A stretch of 64,000 nt of DNA from UTCFX2 sp002050125 (GTDB lineage Bacteria; Chloroflexota; Anaerolineae; Anaerolineales; UBA4823): the NCBI GenBank assembly GCA_027494035.1, contig JAOSJQ010000001.1, positions 124,001 through 188,000 of the forward strand, written 5' to 3'. Both the position numbers and the translations under genes were made by a program. The notes under the pieces were generated by a model, which saw only the letters and a list, made by a program, of their open reading frames with translations, did no database searches and was not told the origin of the DNA. Shown piece by piece: positions 51,025 through 59,549 of this stretch (position 1 is the stretch's first letter; the number at the start of each line of letters is the position of its first letter).

Positions 51025-51426
51025 ATGGCAATCGAACAAACCGTGCTGGAAGCCAAGCGATACGGGGTTGTGAGCTGCGATCCGCAGGCGTCTTTGTTAT
51101 TGGCAGCACAGCGGATGGTTGAAGAGGATATCAGCGCCCTGGTCGTGGTAGGTTCAGATGGCAGCTTGCAAGGCCTCATCTCTCGCACTGACCTGATGCG
51201 CGCCCTGATCGATGATCAAAACTGGCAAAATCGGTCGGTTGCCGAGTACATGAACCCGGACGTTGTAACCGTCTCTGAAGACGCCTCCATTCAAGAAGTC
51301 GCTAACATTCTATTAGATCGCCAGATCCACCGCGTGGTGGTCGTAAAAAAATATCCGGAGCAAAACCTTCCAATTTCAGTGGTCTCTGCCGCCGATATTG
51401 TCTATCATATGACCCGCAAATCTTAA
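51025..51426 (+). CDS. CBS-domain protein
   Basis: 133-aa protein made of one CBS pair: 'GVVSCDPQASLLLAAQRMVEEDISALVVVGSDG', then 'VAEYMNPDVVTVSEDASIQEVANILLDRQIHRVVVV'. CBS pairs bind adenosine nucleotides and act as energy or redox sensors for partner proteins; no partner domain is fused here. A GAGGTG ribosome site precedes the ATG. It stands alone between the pnp terminator and pckA, so it may have its own promoter. Confidence 0.88.
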   Translation: MAIEQTVLEAKRYGVVSCDPQASLLLAAQRMVEEDISALVVVGSDGSLQGLISRTDLMRALIDDQNWQNRSVAEYMNPDVVTVSEDASIQEVANILLDRQIHRVVVVKKYPEQNLPISVVSAADIVYHMTRKS

Positions 51427-51495
51427 AGAGCTTGTTACTTAACGGTCTTTTTTATAAACCGTTTATTTCAAAGTTGTTGCCGAAGGAGGCGAATT

Positions 51496-51792
51496 ATGAC
51501 TGTAAACAAAATGGGAATGCCGAGCAGCTATGGGGTCGAACGCCAAGGGTTTCGGAATTTAAATATGAGCTATTGGAACCTCACGACCCCGGCGCTGATC
51601 GAGCGGATTGTATCCCGCCGGGAAGGAATCATTGCCCACGAAGGCGCTTTGATCGTGCGCACCGGCAGTCATACCGGGCGAGCGCCCAACGATAAGTTTG
51701 TCGTGTGCTGTCAGGAAGATCACGATCAGATCTGGTGGGGTAAGATCAACAAGGAATTCCCCCCGAAAATTTCAATCGTCTGCACAACTTGA
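51496..51792 (+). CDS. pckA: ATP-dependent phosphoenolpyruvate carboxykinase, N-terminal part (frame-broken)
   Basis: Start of PEPCK, converting oxaloacetate and ATP to phosphoenolpyruvate, CO2 and ADP. Family sequence is 'YWNLTTPALIERIVSRREG', 'EGALIVRTGSHTGRAPNDKFVV'. After 'KINKEF' the frame shifts at the C6 run near 51762-51767 and runs into a stop at 51792. If the run is read as C7, the sequence continues in the next frame through 'NRLHNLMLSYFQGRDVFIQDTTACAH' to about 51930. A strong GAAGGAGG ribosome site precedes the ATG. Confidence 0.85.
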   Translation: MTVNKMGMPSSYGVERQGFRNLNMSYWNLTTPALIERIVSRREGIIAHEGALIVRTGSHTGRAPNDKFVVCCQEDHDQIWWGKINKEFPPKISIVCTT

Positions 51793-51816
51793 TGCTGTCT
51801 TATTTCCAGGGACGGG

Positions 51817-53106
51817 ATGTGTTTATTCAGGACACGACCGCCTGCGCCCACCCGGATTACCGGCTGCCGATCCGGGTCATCACCGAGACCTCCTGGCATA
51901 ACCTTTTTGCGCGCAACCTTTTTATCCGGGGTTGCACCGGGAGAGCTGGCAGACCATGTGCCTGAATTTACCATTATTCACGCACCCAGTTTTCACGCCG
52001 ACCCAGACGTGGACGGCACCAACTCCGAAGCCTTTGTCATCTTGAACCTCGAAAAACGTTTGATCTTGATCGGCGGCACCAGCTATGCGGGTGAGATAAA
52101 GAAATCGATCTTTACCACTTTGAATTACTTGCTGCCGCAAAAGGGCATCCTCTCGATGCACTGCTCCGCCAACATCGGAAAAGGCGGCGATACAGCCCTC
52201 TTTTTCGGCCTCTCAGGAACCGGAAAAACCACCCTTTCTTCCGACCCCGAGCGCTCTCTGATCGGCGACGATGAACACGGTTGGGGGGATGACGGGGTGT
52301 TCAATTTCGAGGGCGGCTGCTACGCCAAGACGATCAACCTGAGCGCCGAGGATGAGCCGCTGATCTGGAAAGCGACCCGCCGCTTCGGCGCCGTATTGGA
52401 GAACGTAACCATCGACCAGTACACTCGCCGCGTCAACTTCAATGACAACAGCCTGACCGAAAACACCCGCGCCGCTTACCCGATCGGTTTCCTGGACAAC
52501 ATCGTGCCGAGCGGCCGCGGCGGTCACCCGATCAACCTTTTCTTCCTGACCGCCGACGCATTCGGGGTAATGCCGCCAATCGCCAGCCTGACCCCCGACC
52601 AGGCGATGTATTATTTCCTTTCAGGGTACACTTCCAAACTGGCTGGCACCGAGGCAGGTGTGCAAGAGCCCCAAACCACCTTCTCGACCTGTTTCGGAGC
52701 GCCGTTCCTGCCGCTCCACCCATCGGTGTATGCCAATCTGCTTGGAGAAAAGCTTGCCCAGCACAAATCGAAGGTGTGGTTAGTCAACACCGGCTGGACC
52801 GGCGGAGCATACGGAGTGGGTTCGCGCGTCCGAATTCCACACACCCGCGCCATGATCCGGGCTGCCCTGGAGGGCAGGCTGGACAACGTTTCAATGCACA
52901 TCGACCCGTTCTTCGGAATCGCTGTTCCCGACCATGTTCCGGGTGTTCCCGATGAGATCTTATATCCTCGAAACACCTGGGCTGATCCGGAAGCCTACGA
53001 CCGTCAAGCCAGCCTGTTGGTAACCAAATTCCAGGAGAATTTCAGCCACTTCACCAACTCGGTAACCCGTGCGGTGATTGATTCGGGTCCCAGAATCCAA
53101 TCCTGA
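51817..53106 (+). CDS. pckA: ATP-dependent phosphoenolpyruvate carboxykinase, C-terminal part (frame-broken)
   Basis: The frame is open from 51817, but it is homologous only from about 51931 ('APGELADHVPEFTIIHAPSFHADP'). An extra G in the run at 51929-51932 restores the frame lost at 51767. The catalytic core is complete: kinase-1a loop 'FFGLSGTGKTTLSSD', kinase-2 and metal site 'LIGDDEHGWGDDGVFNFEGGCYAK', 'TEAGVQEPQTTFSTCFGAPF', and the adenine-binding part 'WLVNTGWTGGAYGVGSRV'. Both indels are in homopolymers and compensate each other, so the gene is probably intact in nature. Confidence 0.88.
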   Translation: MCLFRTRPPAPTRITGCRSGSSPRPPGITFLRATFLSGVAPGELADHVPEFTIIHAPSFHADPDVDGTNSEAFVILNLEKRLILIGGTSYAGEIKKSIFTTLNYLLPQKGILSMHCSANIGKGGDTALFFGLSGTGKTTLSSDPERSLIGDDEHGWGDDGVFNFEGGCYAKTINLSAEDEPLIWKATRRFGAVLENVTIDQYTRRVNFNDNSLTENTRAAYPIGFLDNIVPSGRGGHPINLFFLTADAFGVMPPIASLTPDQAMYYFLSGYTSKLAGTEAGVQEPQTTFSTCFGAPFLPLHPSVYANLLGEKLAQHKSKVWLVNTGWTGGAYGVGSRVRIPHTRAMIRAALEGRLDNVSMHIDPFFGIAVPDHVPGVPDEILYPRNTWADPEAYDRQASLLVTKFQENFSHFTNSVTRAVIDSGPRIQS

Positions 53107-53178
53107 AATCACACGGCTTGAAGCAAATGGCGAACCACCAACACTTTTCCATGTAACGTTTAGCGGTCACGCCTCATC

Positions 53179-53187
53179 TGATACAAT
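53179..53187 (+). promoter_or_regulatory. Extended -10 promoter for trxB
   Basis: TGA followed by TACAAT, about 28 bases before the trxB ATG. A weak TTTAGC sits at the -35 position. Confidence 0.35.
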
Positions 53188-53214
53188 AGATCGATTTGCG
53201 AGGATACTAAAGAA

Positions 53215-54225
53215 ATGATGGATTTAAACATCGAGCCTACTCACTCTCAACCCAATCAAAATGAAGAGAAACACGTCAAAGTATTGATTCTAGGTACCGG
53301 TCCGGCTGGTTTATCTGCTGCTTTATACGCCGCCCGAGCAGAACTAAGTCCGGTTGTGCTCACCGGTATGCAGCATGGCGGGCAGGTGTCGCTGACCTAC
53401 ATCGTTGAAAATTATCCTGGTTTTCCAGACGGGGTAAGCGGAACCGAGATGACTGAGCTGTTCCAAAAACAGGCTGAAAAATTTGGCGCGATTCTGGAGT
53501 ACGATACGGCAACCCGTGTGAACCTATCGCAGCGCCCGTTCCGAGTAGAGACGTACAACACTACCTATCTCGCAGACACGCTCATTGTCACAACCGGCGC
53601 AACGCCCCGGCATCTTGAAATTCCAGGTGAGCGCGAGCTTACCGGGCGCGGGGTTTCCTATTGTGCGACCTGCGATGGCTGGTTCTTCAAGGGCAAGGAG
53701 GTGGTTGTCGTCGGAGGCGGCGACAGCGCAGTCGAAGAAGCGATCTTCCTGACGCGCTTCGCCAACACCGTGACGATCGTCCACCGCAGAGACGAGTTGC
53801 GCGCCGGCGCGATTCTGCAAGAACGCGCCTTTGGTAACCCCAAGATCAAATTCATCTGGGACAGCGTGCTGACCGAGATCGTTGGCAAGGACGCCGTTAA
53901 ATCCATCCGAATTAAAAATGTGCAAAGCGGCGCCGAGCAAGAGTTCCAAACCGATGGCGTTTTCATTTTCATCGGTCACACCCCTAACACGGAATTGTTC
54001 GACGGGCAGCTAGAAATGGATTCCGCCGGCTACATCGTAACCGACAAGCTCATGCACACAAATATCCCAGGCGTCTTCGCAGCCGGCGAAGCAGCCGACC
54101 CGGTCTACCGCCAGGTGGTTACCTCCGCCGGGATGGGCGCGGCGGCAGCCATTCAAGCCAATCATTATTTAGATGATCTGGCAGCAGATACATCTCCAAA
54201 CAAGGCTGCGCTCAAGCATCCGTAA
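53215..54225 (+). CDS. trxB: Thioredoxin reductase
   Basis: Low-molecular-weight thioredoxin-disulfide reductase, 336 aa, NADPH- and FAD-dependent. FAD-binding motif 'VLILGTGPAGLSAALYAARAE' starts after a 20-residue polar extension. The redox-active pair is C150 and C153 in 'YCATCDGWFF'. The NADPH fold has 'VVVVGGGDSAVEEAIFLTRFA', and the second FAD motif is 'GVFAAGEAADPVYRQVVTSAGMG'. It keeps thioredoxin reduced in the cytoplasm. A hairpin terminator follows its stop, so it is likely a single-gene unit before mdh. Confidence 0.95.
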   Translation: MMDLNIEPTHSQPNQNEEKHVKVLILGTGPAGLSAALYAARAELSPVVLTGMQHGGQVSLTYIVENYPGFPDGVSGTEMTELFQKQAEKFGAILEYDTATRVNLSQRPFRVETYNTTYLADTLIVTTGATPRHLEIPGERELTGRGVSYCATCDGWFFKGKEVVVVGGGDSAVEEAIFLTRFANTVTIVHRRDELRAGAILQERAFGNPKIKFIWDSVLTEIVGKDAVKSIRIKNVQSGAEQEFQTDGVFIFIGHTPNTELFDGQLEMDSAGYIVTDKLMHTNIPGVFAAGEAADPVYRQVVTSAGMGAAAAIQANHYLDDLAADTSPNKAALKHP

Positions 54226-54232
54226 TATTTAG

Positions 54233-54261
54233 AACCCCGGCAGACCGATCGTCGGGGTTTT
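54233..54261 (+). terminator. Terminator between trxB and mdh
   Basis: Seven-base stem (aaccccg / cggggtt) followed by a short T run, directly after the trxB stop. Confidence 0.6.
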
Positions 54262-54291
54262 CATATCTTGCACGCACAAGAAAGGGAAAAA

Positions 54292-55218
54292 ATGCGCAAC
54301 AAAGTGTCGATCATTGGCGCCGGGATGACCGGCTCTACCACGGCTCACTGGCTGGCTGATAAAGAAATTGCCGACATCGTCCTGGTGGACATCGTCGAAG
54401 GCATGCCGCAAGGCAAGGCGCTCGACCTGCAGGAAGCCCTGCCCATTGTTGGAAAGGATCTGCGACTTGTCGGCAGCAACGCTTACGAAGCGACCGCCGA
54501 TTCAGACATTATCGTCGTCACCGCCGGTCTTGCCCGTAAACCCGGGATGAGCCGGGATGATTTACTGTTTGCGAATGCGGATATTGTTCGCAACGCTGCT
54601 CAGGAAACGATCCGCTATTCGCCAAACGCCATATTTGTCATCCTGACCAACCCGCTCGACGTAATGGCATACCTGGCGCAAAAAGTTGCTGGGGTCCCAT
54701 CCAACCGAGTCGTTGGGCAGGCGGGGGTGCTCGATTCCGCCCGGATGCGGGCGTTCGTCTCGCTTGAACTGGGCATCAGCGTGGAGAATATCCATTGTTA
54801 CGTCCTGGGCGGGCATGGGGATGAGATGGTGCCACTCACCAGAGCCTCCAACGTGGCAGGTATTCCTCTGGAAGAGATCCTGCCGCCAGACCGCCTGGCT
54901 GCGATTGTCGAGCGCACTCGCAAAGGCGGCGGCGAGATCGTCAACCTGCTCAAGTCCGGAAGCGCTTACTACGCCCCGGCTGCCGCGGTTACTCAGATGG
55001 TCGATGCGATTCTGAAAGACCGGCACATGATCCTCCCTGCCGCCGCTTATTTGAACGGCGAATATGGTTTGAAAGACATCTTCTTTGGCGTTCCTGCCCA
55101 GTTGGGACGCAATGGGGTCGAAAAGATTTTTGAATATACGTTGAGCCAGGATGAAATGGCTGCCTTGCAGAAATCCGCAGCAGGCGTGGCTGAAAATATC
55201 GCCAAACTGAAGGTGTAA
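54292..55218 (+). CDS. mdh: Malate dehydrogenase (LDH-like)
   Basis: NAD-dependent malate dehydrogenase of the LDH-like group, 308 aa from the ATG at 54292 (GAAAGGGA before it); a TTG eight codons upstream is disfavoured. NAD-binding 'KVSIIGAGMTGSTTAHWLA', the substrate Arg loop 'GLARKPGMSRDDLL', 'ILTNPLDVMAYLA' and the catalytic His in 'VLGGHGDEMVPL' are all present. The Arg in the mobile loop favours malate over lactate. It lies 13 bases before citrate synthase, forming a TCA pair: malate to oxaloacetate, then citrate. Confidence 0.94.
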   Translation: MRNKVSIIGAGMTGSTTAHWLADKEIADIVLVDIVEGMPQGKALDLQEALPIVGKDLRLVGSNAYEATADSDIIVVTAGLARKPGMSRDDLLFANADIVRNAAQETIRYSPNAIFVILTNPLDVMAYLAQKVAGVPSNRVVGQAGVLDSARMRAFVSLELGISVENIHCYVLGGHGDEMVPLTRASNVAGIPLEEILPPDRLAAIVERTRKGGGEIVNLLKSGSAYYAPAAAVTQMVDAILKDRHMILPAAAYLNGEYGLKDIFFGVPAQLGRNGVEKIFEYTLSQDEMAALQKSAAGVAENIAKLKV

Positions 55219-55230
55219 AGGAGATACCCC

Positions 55231-56547
55231 ATGATCTTAGAAGAAAAACTAGCTGCCCAGATCCCAGCCTGGAGAGAGCGGGTAAAGAATTTACTCGAAT
55301 CATCCGAATCCGTCGTCGTTGACCAGGTTACGATTGGTCAGGTGTACAGCGGAATGCGCAATATTAAGAGTCTGGTGACGGATATCTCGTATGTCGATCC
55401 AGTGGAAGGGATTCGTTTAAGAGGCTATACGATTGACGAGACGCTCGCCCGCCTGCCCTGCCTGCCAGGGGCAAAAATGCCGCTGGTGAGCGGTTTATTC
55501 TATCTGCTGCTCATTGGGGAAATGCCGACCCTGGAGCAGGCTCAAGCGGTCGAGCAGGAGTGGAGCGCCCGTTACCGCGTCCCCGAGCATGTGTTCAACG
55601 TCCTGCGCCAGATGCCCTCAAGCGCCCCGGCGATGACTATGTTCTCTCAGGCGATTCTTGCCATGCAGACCGACTCGGCGTTCACTCGCATGTACAATGA
55701 AGTCCTGCAAAAAGAGGACTACTGGCGACCCACTCTCGAAGACAGCCTAACCATGACCGCCAATCTGCCCATCATCGCGGCGTTCATTTATAATTTGAAA
55801 CACAAAGAGGGTAAAGTGCCCGTGCCAGATAAGTCCCTGGATTGGAGCGCCAACTTTGCCCATATGATGGATGTTCACGATCCTTTATACCCGGACCTCT
55901 GCCGGCTATATTTCATCATCCATTCCGACCACGAAAGCGGCAATGCCAGCGCTCACGCAACCCATCTGATCGGCTCCACCCTCTCCGATGTTTTCTATGC
56001 AGTCTCGGGAGGGATGAATGCGCTGGCGGGTCCTCTGCATGGGCGCGCCAACCAGGAATCGCTGAGCTGGCTGTTACACGTTTATGAACAGCACGGAAGG
56101 GTGCCGAGCGTAGACGAGTTGAGAAAATTCGCCTGGGAGACGCTCGATGCGGGACAGGTCATTCCCGGCTATGGTCATGCAGTTCTGCGCAAAACCGATC
56201 CACGTTTCACTGTACAGCTTGAATTCGGACGGGCTTATTTCCCTGAGGATCCAATTTTCAAGCTCGCCAGCATGGTCTACGACGTCGTGCCGGATGTCTT
56301 GCGCGAACAAGGCAAAGCGAAGAACCCCTGGCCCAATGTCGATGCGATCAGCGGATCTTTACAGCATCATTTTGGGGTACAGGATTGCGACGCTCATGGC
56401 GGATGCGGCTTCTACACCGTCCTTTTTGGAGTGAGCCGGGCGCTGGGCGTGACTGCCAACGCGGTTTGGGCGCGCGCCCTCAACCAGCCGCTGGAACGGC
56501 CAAAATCCTTGACTACAGCCATGCTGGAAGCAGCCGCAAGGAAGTAA
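55231..56547 (+). CDS. gltA: Citrate synthase (mitochondrial-like type)
   Basis: Citrate synthase, 438 aa, condensing acetyl-CoA and oxaloacetate. The sequence follows the eukaryotic mitochondrial-like branch: 'GQVYSGMRNIKSLVTDISYVDP', 'FIIHSDHESGNASAHATHLIGS', 'AGPLHGRANQESL', 'VIPGYGHAVLRKTDPR'. Active-site residues are H234, H270, H316 and D371, each four below the pig-enzyme numbers. A GGAGA ribosome site precedes the ATG, 12 bases after the mdh stop. A strong terminator follows. The bacterial hexameric GltA motif layout is not seen, so NADH regulation of that type is unlikely. Confidence 0.95.
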   Translation: MILEEKLAAQIPAWRERVKNLLESSESVVVDQVTIGQVYSGMRNIKSLVTDISYVDPVEGIRLRGYTIDETLARLPCLPGAKMPLVSGLFYLLLIGEMPTLEQAQAVEQEWSARYRVPEHVFNVLRQMPSSAPAMTMFSQAILAMQTDSAFTRMYNEVLQKEDYWRPTLEDSLTMTANLPIIAAFIYNLKHKEGKVPVPDKSLDWSANFAHMMDVHDPLYPDLCRLYFIIHSDHESGNASAHATHLIGSTLSDVFYAVSGGMNALAGPLHGRANQESLSWLLHVYEQHGRVPSVDELRKFAWETLDAGQVIPGYGHAVLRKTDPRFTVQLEFGRAYFPEDPIFKLASMVYDVVPDVLREQGKAKNPWPNVDAISGSLQHHFGVQDCDAHGGCGFYTVLFGVSRALGVTANAVWARALNQPLERPKSLTTAMLEAAARK

Positions 56548-56560
56548 AAGATGTCAGCGT

Positions 56561-56590
56561 AAAAGGCGGGGAACACCCGCCTTTTTTATT
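56561..56590 (+). terminator. Terminator after citrate synthase
   Basis: Ten-base stem (aaaaggcggg / cccgcctttt) with a five-base loop and further T bases, 14 bases after the stop. Confidence 0.85.
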
Positions 56591-56635
56591 TAAGGAAGAT
56601 AAAGAGAGAATTAGTTCAGCCTGCAAGAAGGCAAG

Positions 56636-57796
56636 TTATGGCGTTGGCGTCGCCGCCAGACCGGCGCTTAACCAGGTGAAAACCCGCGGGTTGCTAACCG
56701 CGCCCGCCGGGTCCCAAATTGGGTTCCCATCATTGTCGGTCCCAATCTGGCGCACCGGCACGATCCACCAGCGGATCACGTGCGGGACGCCATCGTTAGG
56801 TAAGAACGAAGCCGGTACGACAAACTTGGTGTCCCTCACATAATTAACCAGGCGGCGCCCTTCCTCTTGGGTGATATCTTCCAGATTGACCGCATACGCT
56901 TCATTCTCCCGCAGCGCCCCAACCGCTGCCCATTGCAGCGCGATCACCGCGTTGTTCAACCCAAACGGCGATCCATCCGGCGGAAGCAGCAGGTTGACTG
57001 CGGGATACGGCGGTGGAAGCGTGGGGGTTGGGCTCGGTCCTGGCGTGGCGTTGCGGCGGCAAAGCGGGATCGTTATCACCTGACCAAACCGGACCACGTC
57101 ATTGACCAGTCCGTTGTATTCGCGTAGCGCATCAGCCGGTACGTTGTAGTTTAGAGAAATCGAACTCAGAGTATCGTTTTCCTGAACGGTATAATCCAGC
57201 TTCTGGCAAGCCGCATCGGTTGCCTCTGCCGGGCTCAGCGTAGACGTTGGTTGGGCAGTCGCGGTGGGGGTTGGCTGCGGGATCAGCAGTTTTTGATTTT
57301 CATAAAGCGTGCTGCAATCCGCCGGCAGGTTATTCAAAAGCACAATGCTCTGGATCGACACTCCAAAACTGTAGGCAATGGTCCCGCAGTTATCTCCAAG
57401 CTGAACAGTGTAAACGAGAGGTGTTGGACTGGGCTCTGGGGTCCAGGTGGCGGTCGGGGTGACCGGCGTGGAGGTCAGGGTAGGCGTCTCGGTCAGCGTA
57501 ACGGTTGGCGAGGCGGTCGCTTCCGCGGCAGGGGCGCTGGTAGCATTCAAAGCCAGATAAACCAGAATTGCGCCAGTTGCCAGGAAAAGCGCCAGCAACC
57601 CCACCACTGCCGGGAGGCTGAGCGTAATCTCAGGCATCCGGCTGCCCTGCACACCCTTCGTGGAATACGCGCCGCGGTCCTTGCTGCTCTCCGAAAGATC
57701 GGTTCCACAAACCAGGCAGCGGGCTGCATCGATACTAACGCGCGTTCCGCAAGTTGGACAGAGTCGAGTTGGAGTTGATTTTGATTCAGGGCTCAT
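56636..57796 (-). CDS. Zinc ribbon - TM - double LysM protein
   Basis: 386-aa membrane protein. Residues 12-31 hold two Cys pairs (CPTC, CLVC) forming a zinc ribbon on the cytoplasmic side. A membrane helix at about 60-83 follows ('AVVGLLALFLATGAILVYLAL'). A long Thr/Pro-rich linker leads to LysM 1 at about 128-172 ('YTVQLGDNCGTIAYSFGVSIQS'), a second linker, and LysM 2 at about 202-246 ('YTVQENDTLSSISLNYNVPADAL'). The last 120 residues form a beta-rich domain ('VNLLLPPDGSPF', 'VIRWWIVPVRQIG'). LysM binds peptidoglycan or chitin-like glycans, so the protein links membrane and wall. It is convergent with citrate synthase. Confidence 0.82.
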   Translation of the reverse strand: MSPESKSTPTRLCPTCGTRVSIDAARCLVCGTDLSESSKDRGAYSTKGVQGSRMPEITLSLPAVVGLLALFLATGAILVYLALNATSAPAAEATASPTVTLTETPTLTSTPVTPTATWTPEPSPTPLVYTVQLGDNCGTIAYSFGVSIQSIVLLNNLPADCSTLYENQKLLIPQPTPTATAQPTSTLSPAEATDAACQKLDYTVQENDTLSSISLNYNVPADALREYNGLVNDVVRFGQVITIPLCRRNATPGPSPTPTLPPPYPAVNLLLPPDGSPFGLNNAVIALQWAAVGALRENEAYAVNLEDITQEEGRRLVNYVRDTKFVVPASFLPNDGVPHVIRWWIVPVRQIGTDNDGNPIWDPAGAVSNPRVFTWLSAGLAATPTP

Positions 57797-57965
57797 AGAA
57801 TGTTGGTTGAACGTGGCGATTATACCAGCCTTTGATAATTCGTCAATCAGGCTCTCTTAACCTAAAATGCACCTGACTCTATGATAGTATATTTGCGCTG
57901 CCGGGTAAATTTTCTTGTAGAAACCCATCTTATTGAAGCCCGGATGAACAGTTACGGTCTGAAAG

Positions 57966-59174
57966 ATGTATAGCCTCTATCTTCATATCCCCTTTTGCCG
58001 TCACCGTTGTGGGTATTGTGATTTCAACACCTATGCCAGTCTCGAAACGCTGATTCCTGATTATGTGGAGGCGCTGTGCGTCGAGGTCCGCAGCCTGGCG
58101 CAAGCCGCATCTGACCCGCTTCCAGTTCATACGGTTTTTTTCGGCGGCGGAACGCCGTCGCTGCTGCCCGTTAACGCGGTCAGGCAGATACTGAATACGA
58201 TCGAACAATTCTTCGCGTTAACCTCCGAAACGGAGGTCTCGCTGGAAGCCAACCCCGAAACCCTGTCTCAGAATTATCTTTCAGGCTTGCGCGAAGCGGG
58301 CGTCAATCGCCTCAGCTTGGGGGTGCAGTCGGCTCACCCGGGCGAGTTGAGACTGCTCGAACGGACGCACGATTACCCCGATGTAATCCAGAGTGTGTTG
58401 TGGGCGCGCCGGGCAGGTTTTGATAACCTTAATCTGGATCCGATCTATGGCTTGCCGGAACAAAAGCGTGCAACCTGGCAGACCACCCTTGAACTCGCCC
58501 TGGGTCTTCAACCGGAACACCTTTCACTCTATGCGCTGAGCCTGGAACACGGCACGCCTTTCAGTCATTGGGCGGCGCACGGTTTGCTTTCGTCGCCGGA
58601 TCCTGACTTGGCAGCCGATATGTACGATTATGCGACCGACCGCCTGGAGGCCGCAGGATGTATTCAGTATGAGATCTCAAATTGGGCGCGGGCCTTGCCC
58701 GCCGATCAAAACCAGACTTCGCAATCTCCCGCGCTGGCTTGCCGCCATAATCTACAATACTGGCGCAACTTGCCTTACCTGGGCTTCGGAGCGGGCGCAC
58801 ACGGCTATGCGCATCAATACCGCACCGCAAACCTCCTTTCCCCCGCCGCCTACATCAAAGCGCTGCGCATGGATGCGCCGAAAAGGCCCCCTTTTCCACG
58901 CTCCCCCGCCACGCAAAATCTAGTTCAGATCGATCTTTCGGCTGAAATTGCAGAAACTTTGATGATGAGGCTGCGGCTCACGCGCGAAGGCGTCTCAGAG
59001 AAGCAGTTCGAACAACGGTTCGAGCTTTCCCTGGAAGATAAATTTGCCCGTCAAATCGAACAGCTCATCAACCTCGGGCTTTTAGAGTGGATCCAAGACC
59101 CTCAGAGCCGTCATCTGCGCCTGACCCGCGCCGGGCGTCTGCTGGGGAACCAGGTCTTCCGGGAATTTATCTGA
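57966..59174 (+). CDS. hemW: Radical SAM heme chaperone HemW (oxygen-independent CPO-like)
   Basis: HemW, 402 aa. The radical SAM cluster motif is C11-x3-C15-x2-C18 in 'HIPFCRHRCGYCDF', followed by 'FFGGGTPSLLP' and 'VSLEANPETLSQNYLSGLREAGVNRLSLGVQS'. The C-terminal HemN-type domain ('TLMMRLRLTREGVSEKQFEQRF') is complete. The extra N-terminal Cys of true coproporphyrinogen oxidase is absent, which supports heme-chaperone activity over HemN. HemW delivers heme to membrane respiratory proteins. No heme biosynthesis gene is adjacent. The start is weakly supported by GAAAG. Confidence 0.93.
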   Translation: MYSLYLHIPFCRHRCGYCDFNTYASLETLIPDYVEALCVEVRSLAQAASDPLPVHTVFFGGGTPSLLPVNAVRQILNTIEQFFALTSETEVSLEANPETLSQNYLSGLREAGVNRLSLGVQSAHPGELRLLERTHDYPDVIQSVLWARRAGFDNLNLDPIYGLPEQKRATWQTTLELALGLQPEHLSLYALSLEHGTPFSHWAAHGLLSSPDPDLAADMYDYATDRLEAAGCIQYEISNWARALPADQNQTSQSPALACRHNLQYWRNLPYLGFGAGAHGYAHQYRTANLLSPAAYIKALRMDAPKRPPFPRSPATQNLVQIDLSAEIAETLMMRLRLTREGVSEKQFEQRFELSLEDKFARQIEQLINLGLLEWIQDPQSRHLRLTRAGRLLGNQVFREFI

Positions 59175-59234
59175 CCGCCGCAATGGTCACATAGCGGCTT
59201 TGCGAGACATCCTGTAAAACCGCCTGGACGCTTT

Positions 59235-59549
59235 CTACAGTTTGCGTTTTAGCAGATAATGCGCAAGTTCTTCCAATGCATTTTTCGCTTCACCCCGCGG
59301 CTGCGCCTCGCCCAGCGCTTCTAACGCCTGGCGCGTGAGTTGGTCGGCTTCTTGTTCCACAAATGAACGCCCCCCTTCAGCTTCGAGCAGCATTGCCAGG
59401 TGTTCAACTTCATCAGGCTCGATTCTGCCTCGCGCCCAGCGCTTTGCGAATTCGCCTTTCTTTTCCAGACCAAACAGCACCGGCAGCGATTTTTTCCCCG
59501 ATACTAGGTCGCTGTCAGTCGATTTGCCGGTCAAGGCTGCGTCCCCCAA
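59235..59549 (-). CDS. Polyprenyl synthetase, C-terminal part (frame-broken)
   Basis: C-terminal about 105 aa of a trans-prenyltransferase: 'GDAALTGKSTDSDLVSGKKSLPVLFGLE', with the Lys/Ser part conserved after the second Asp-rich motif. It continues the upstream frame (59531-60250) if the run of five G (plus-strand C, 59543-59547) is read as six. Apart from this break the sequence is normal, so it should be joined to the upstream part. Confidence 0.85.
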   Translation of the reverse strand: MGDAALTGKSTDSDLVSGKKSLPVLFGLEKKGEFAKRWARGRIEPDEVEHLAMLLEAEGGRSFVEQEADQLTRQALEALGEAQPRGEAKNALEELAHYLLKRKL

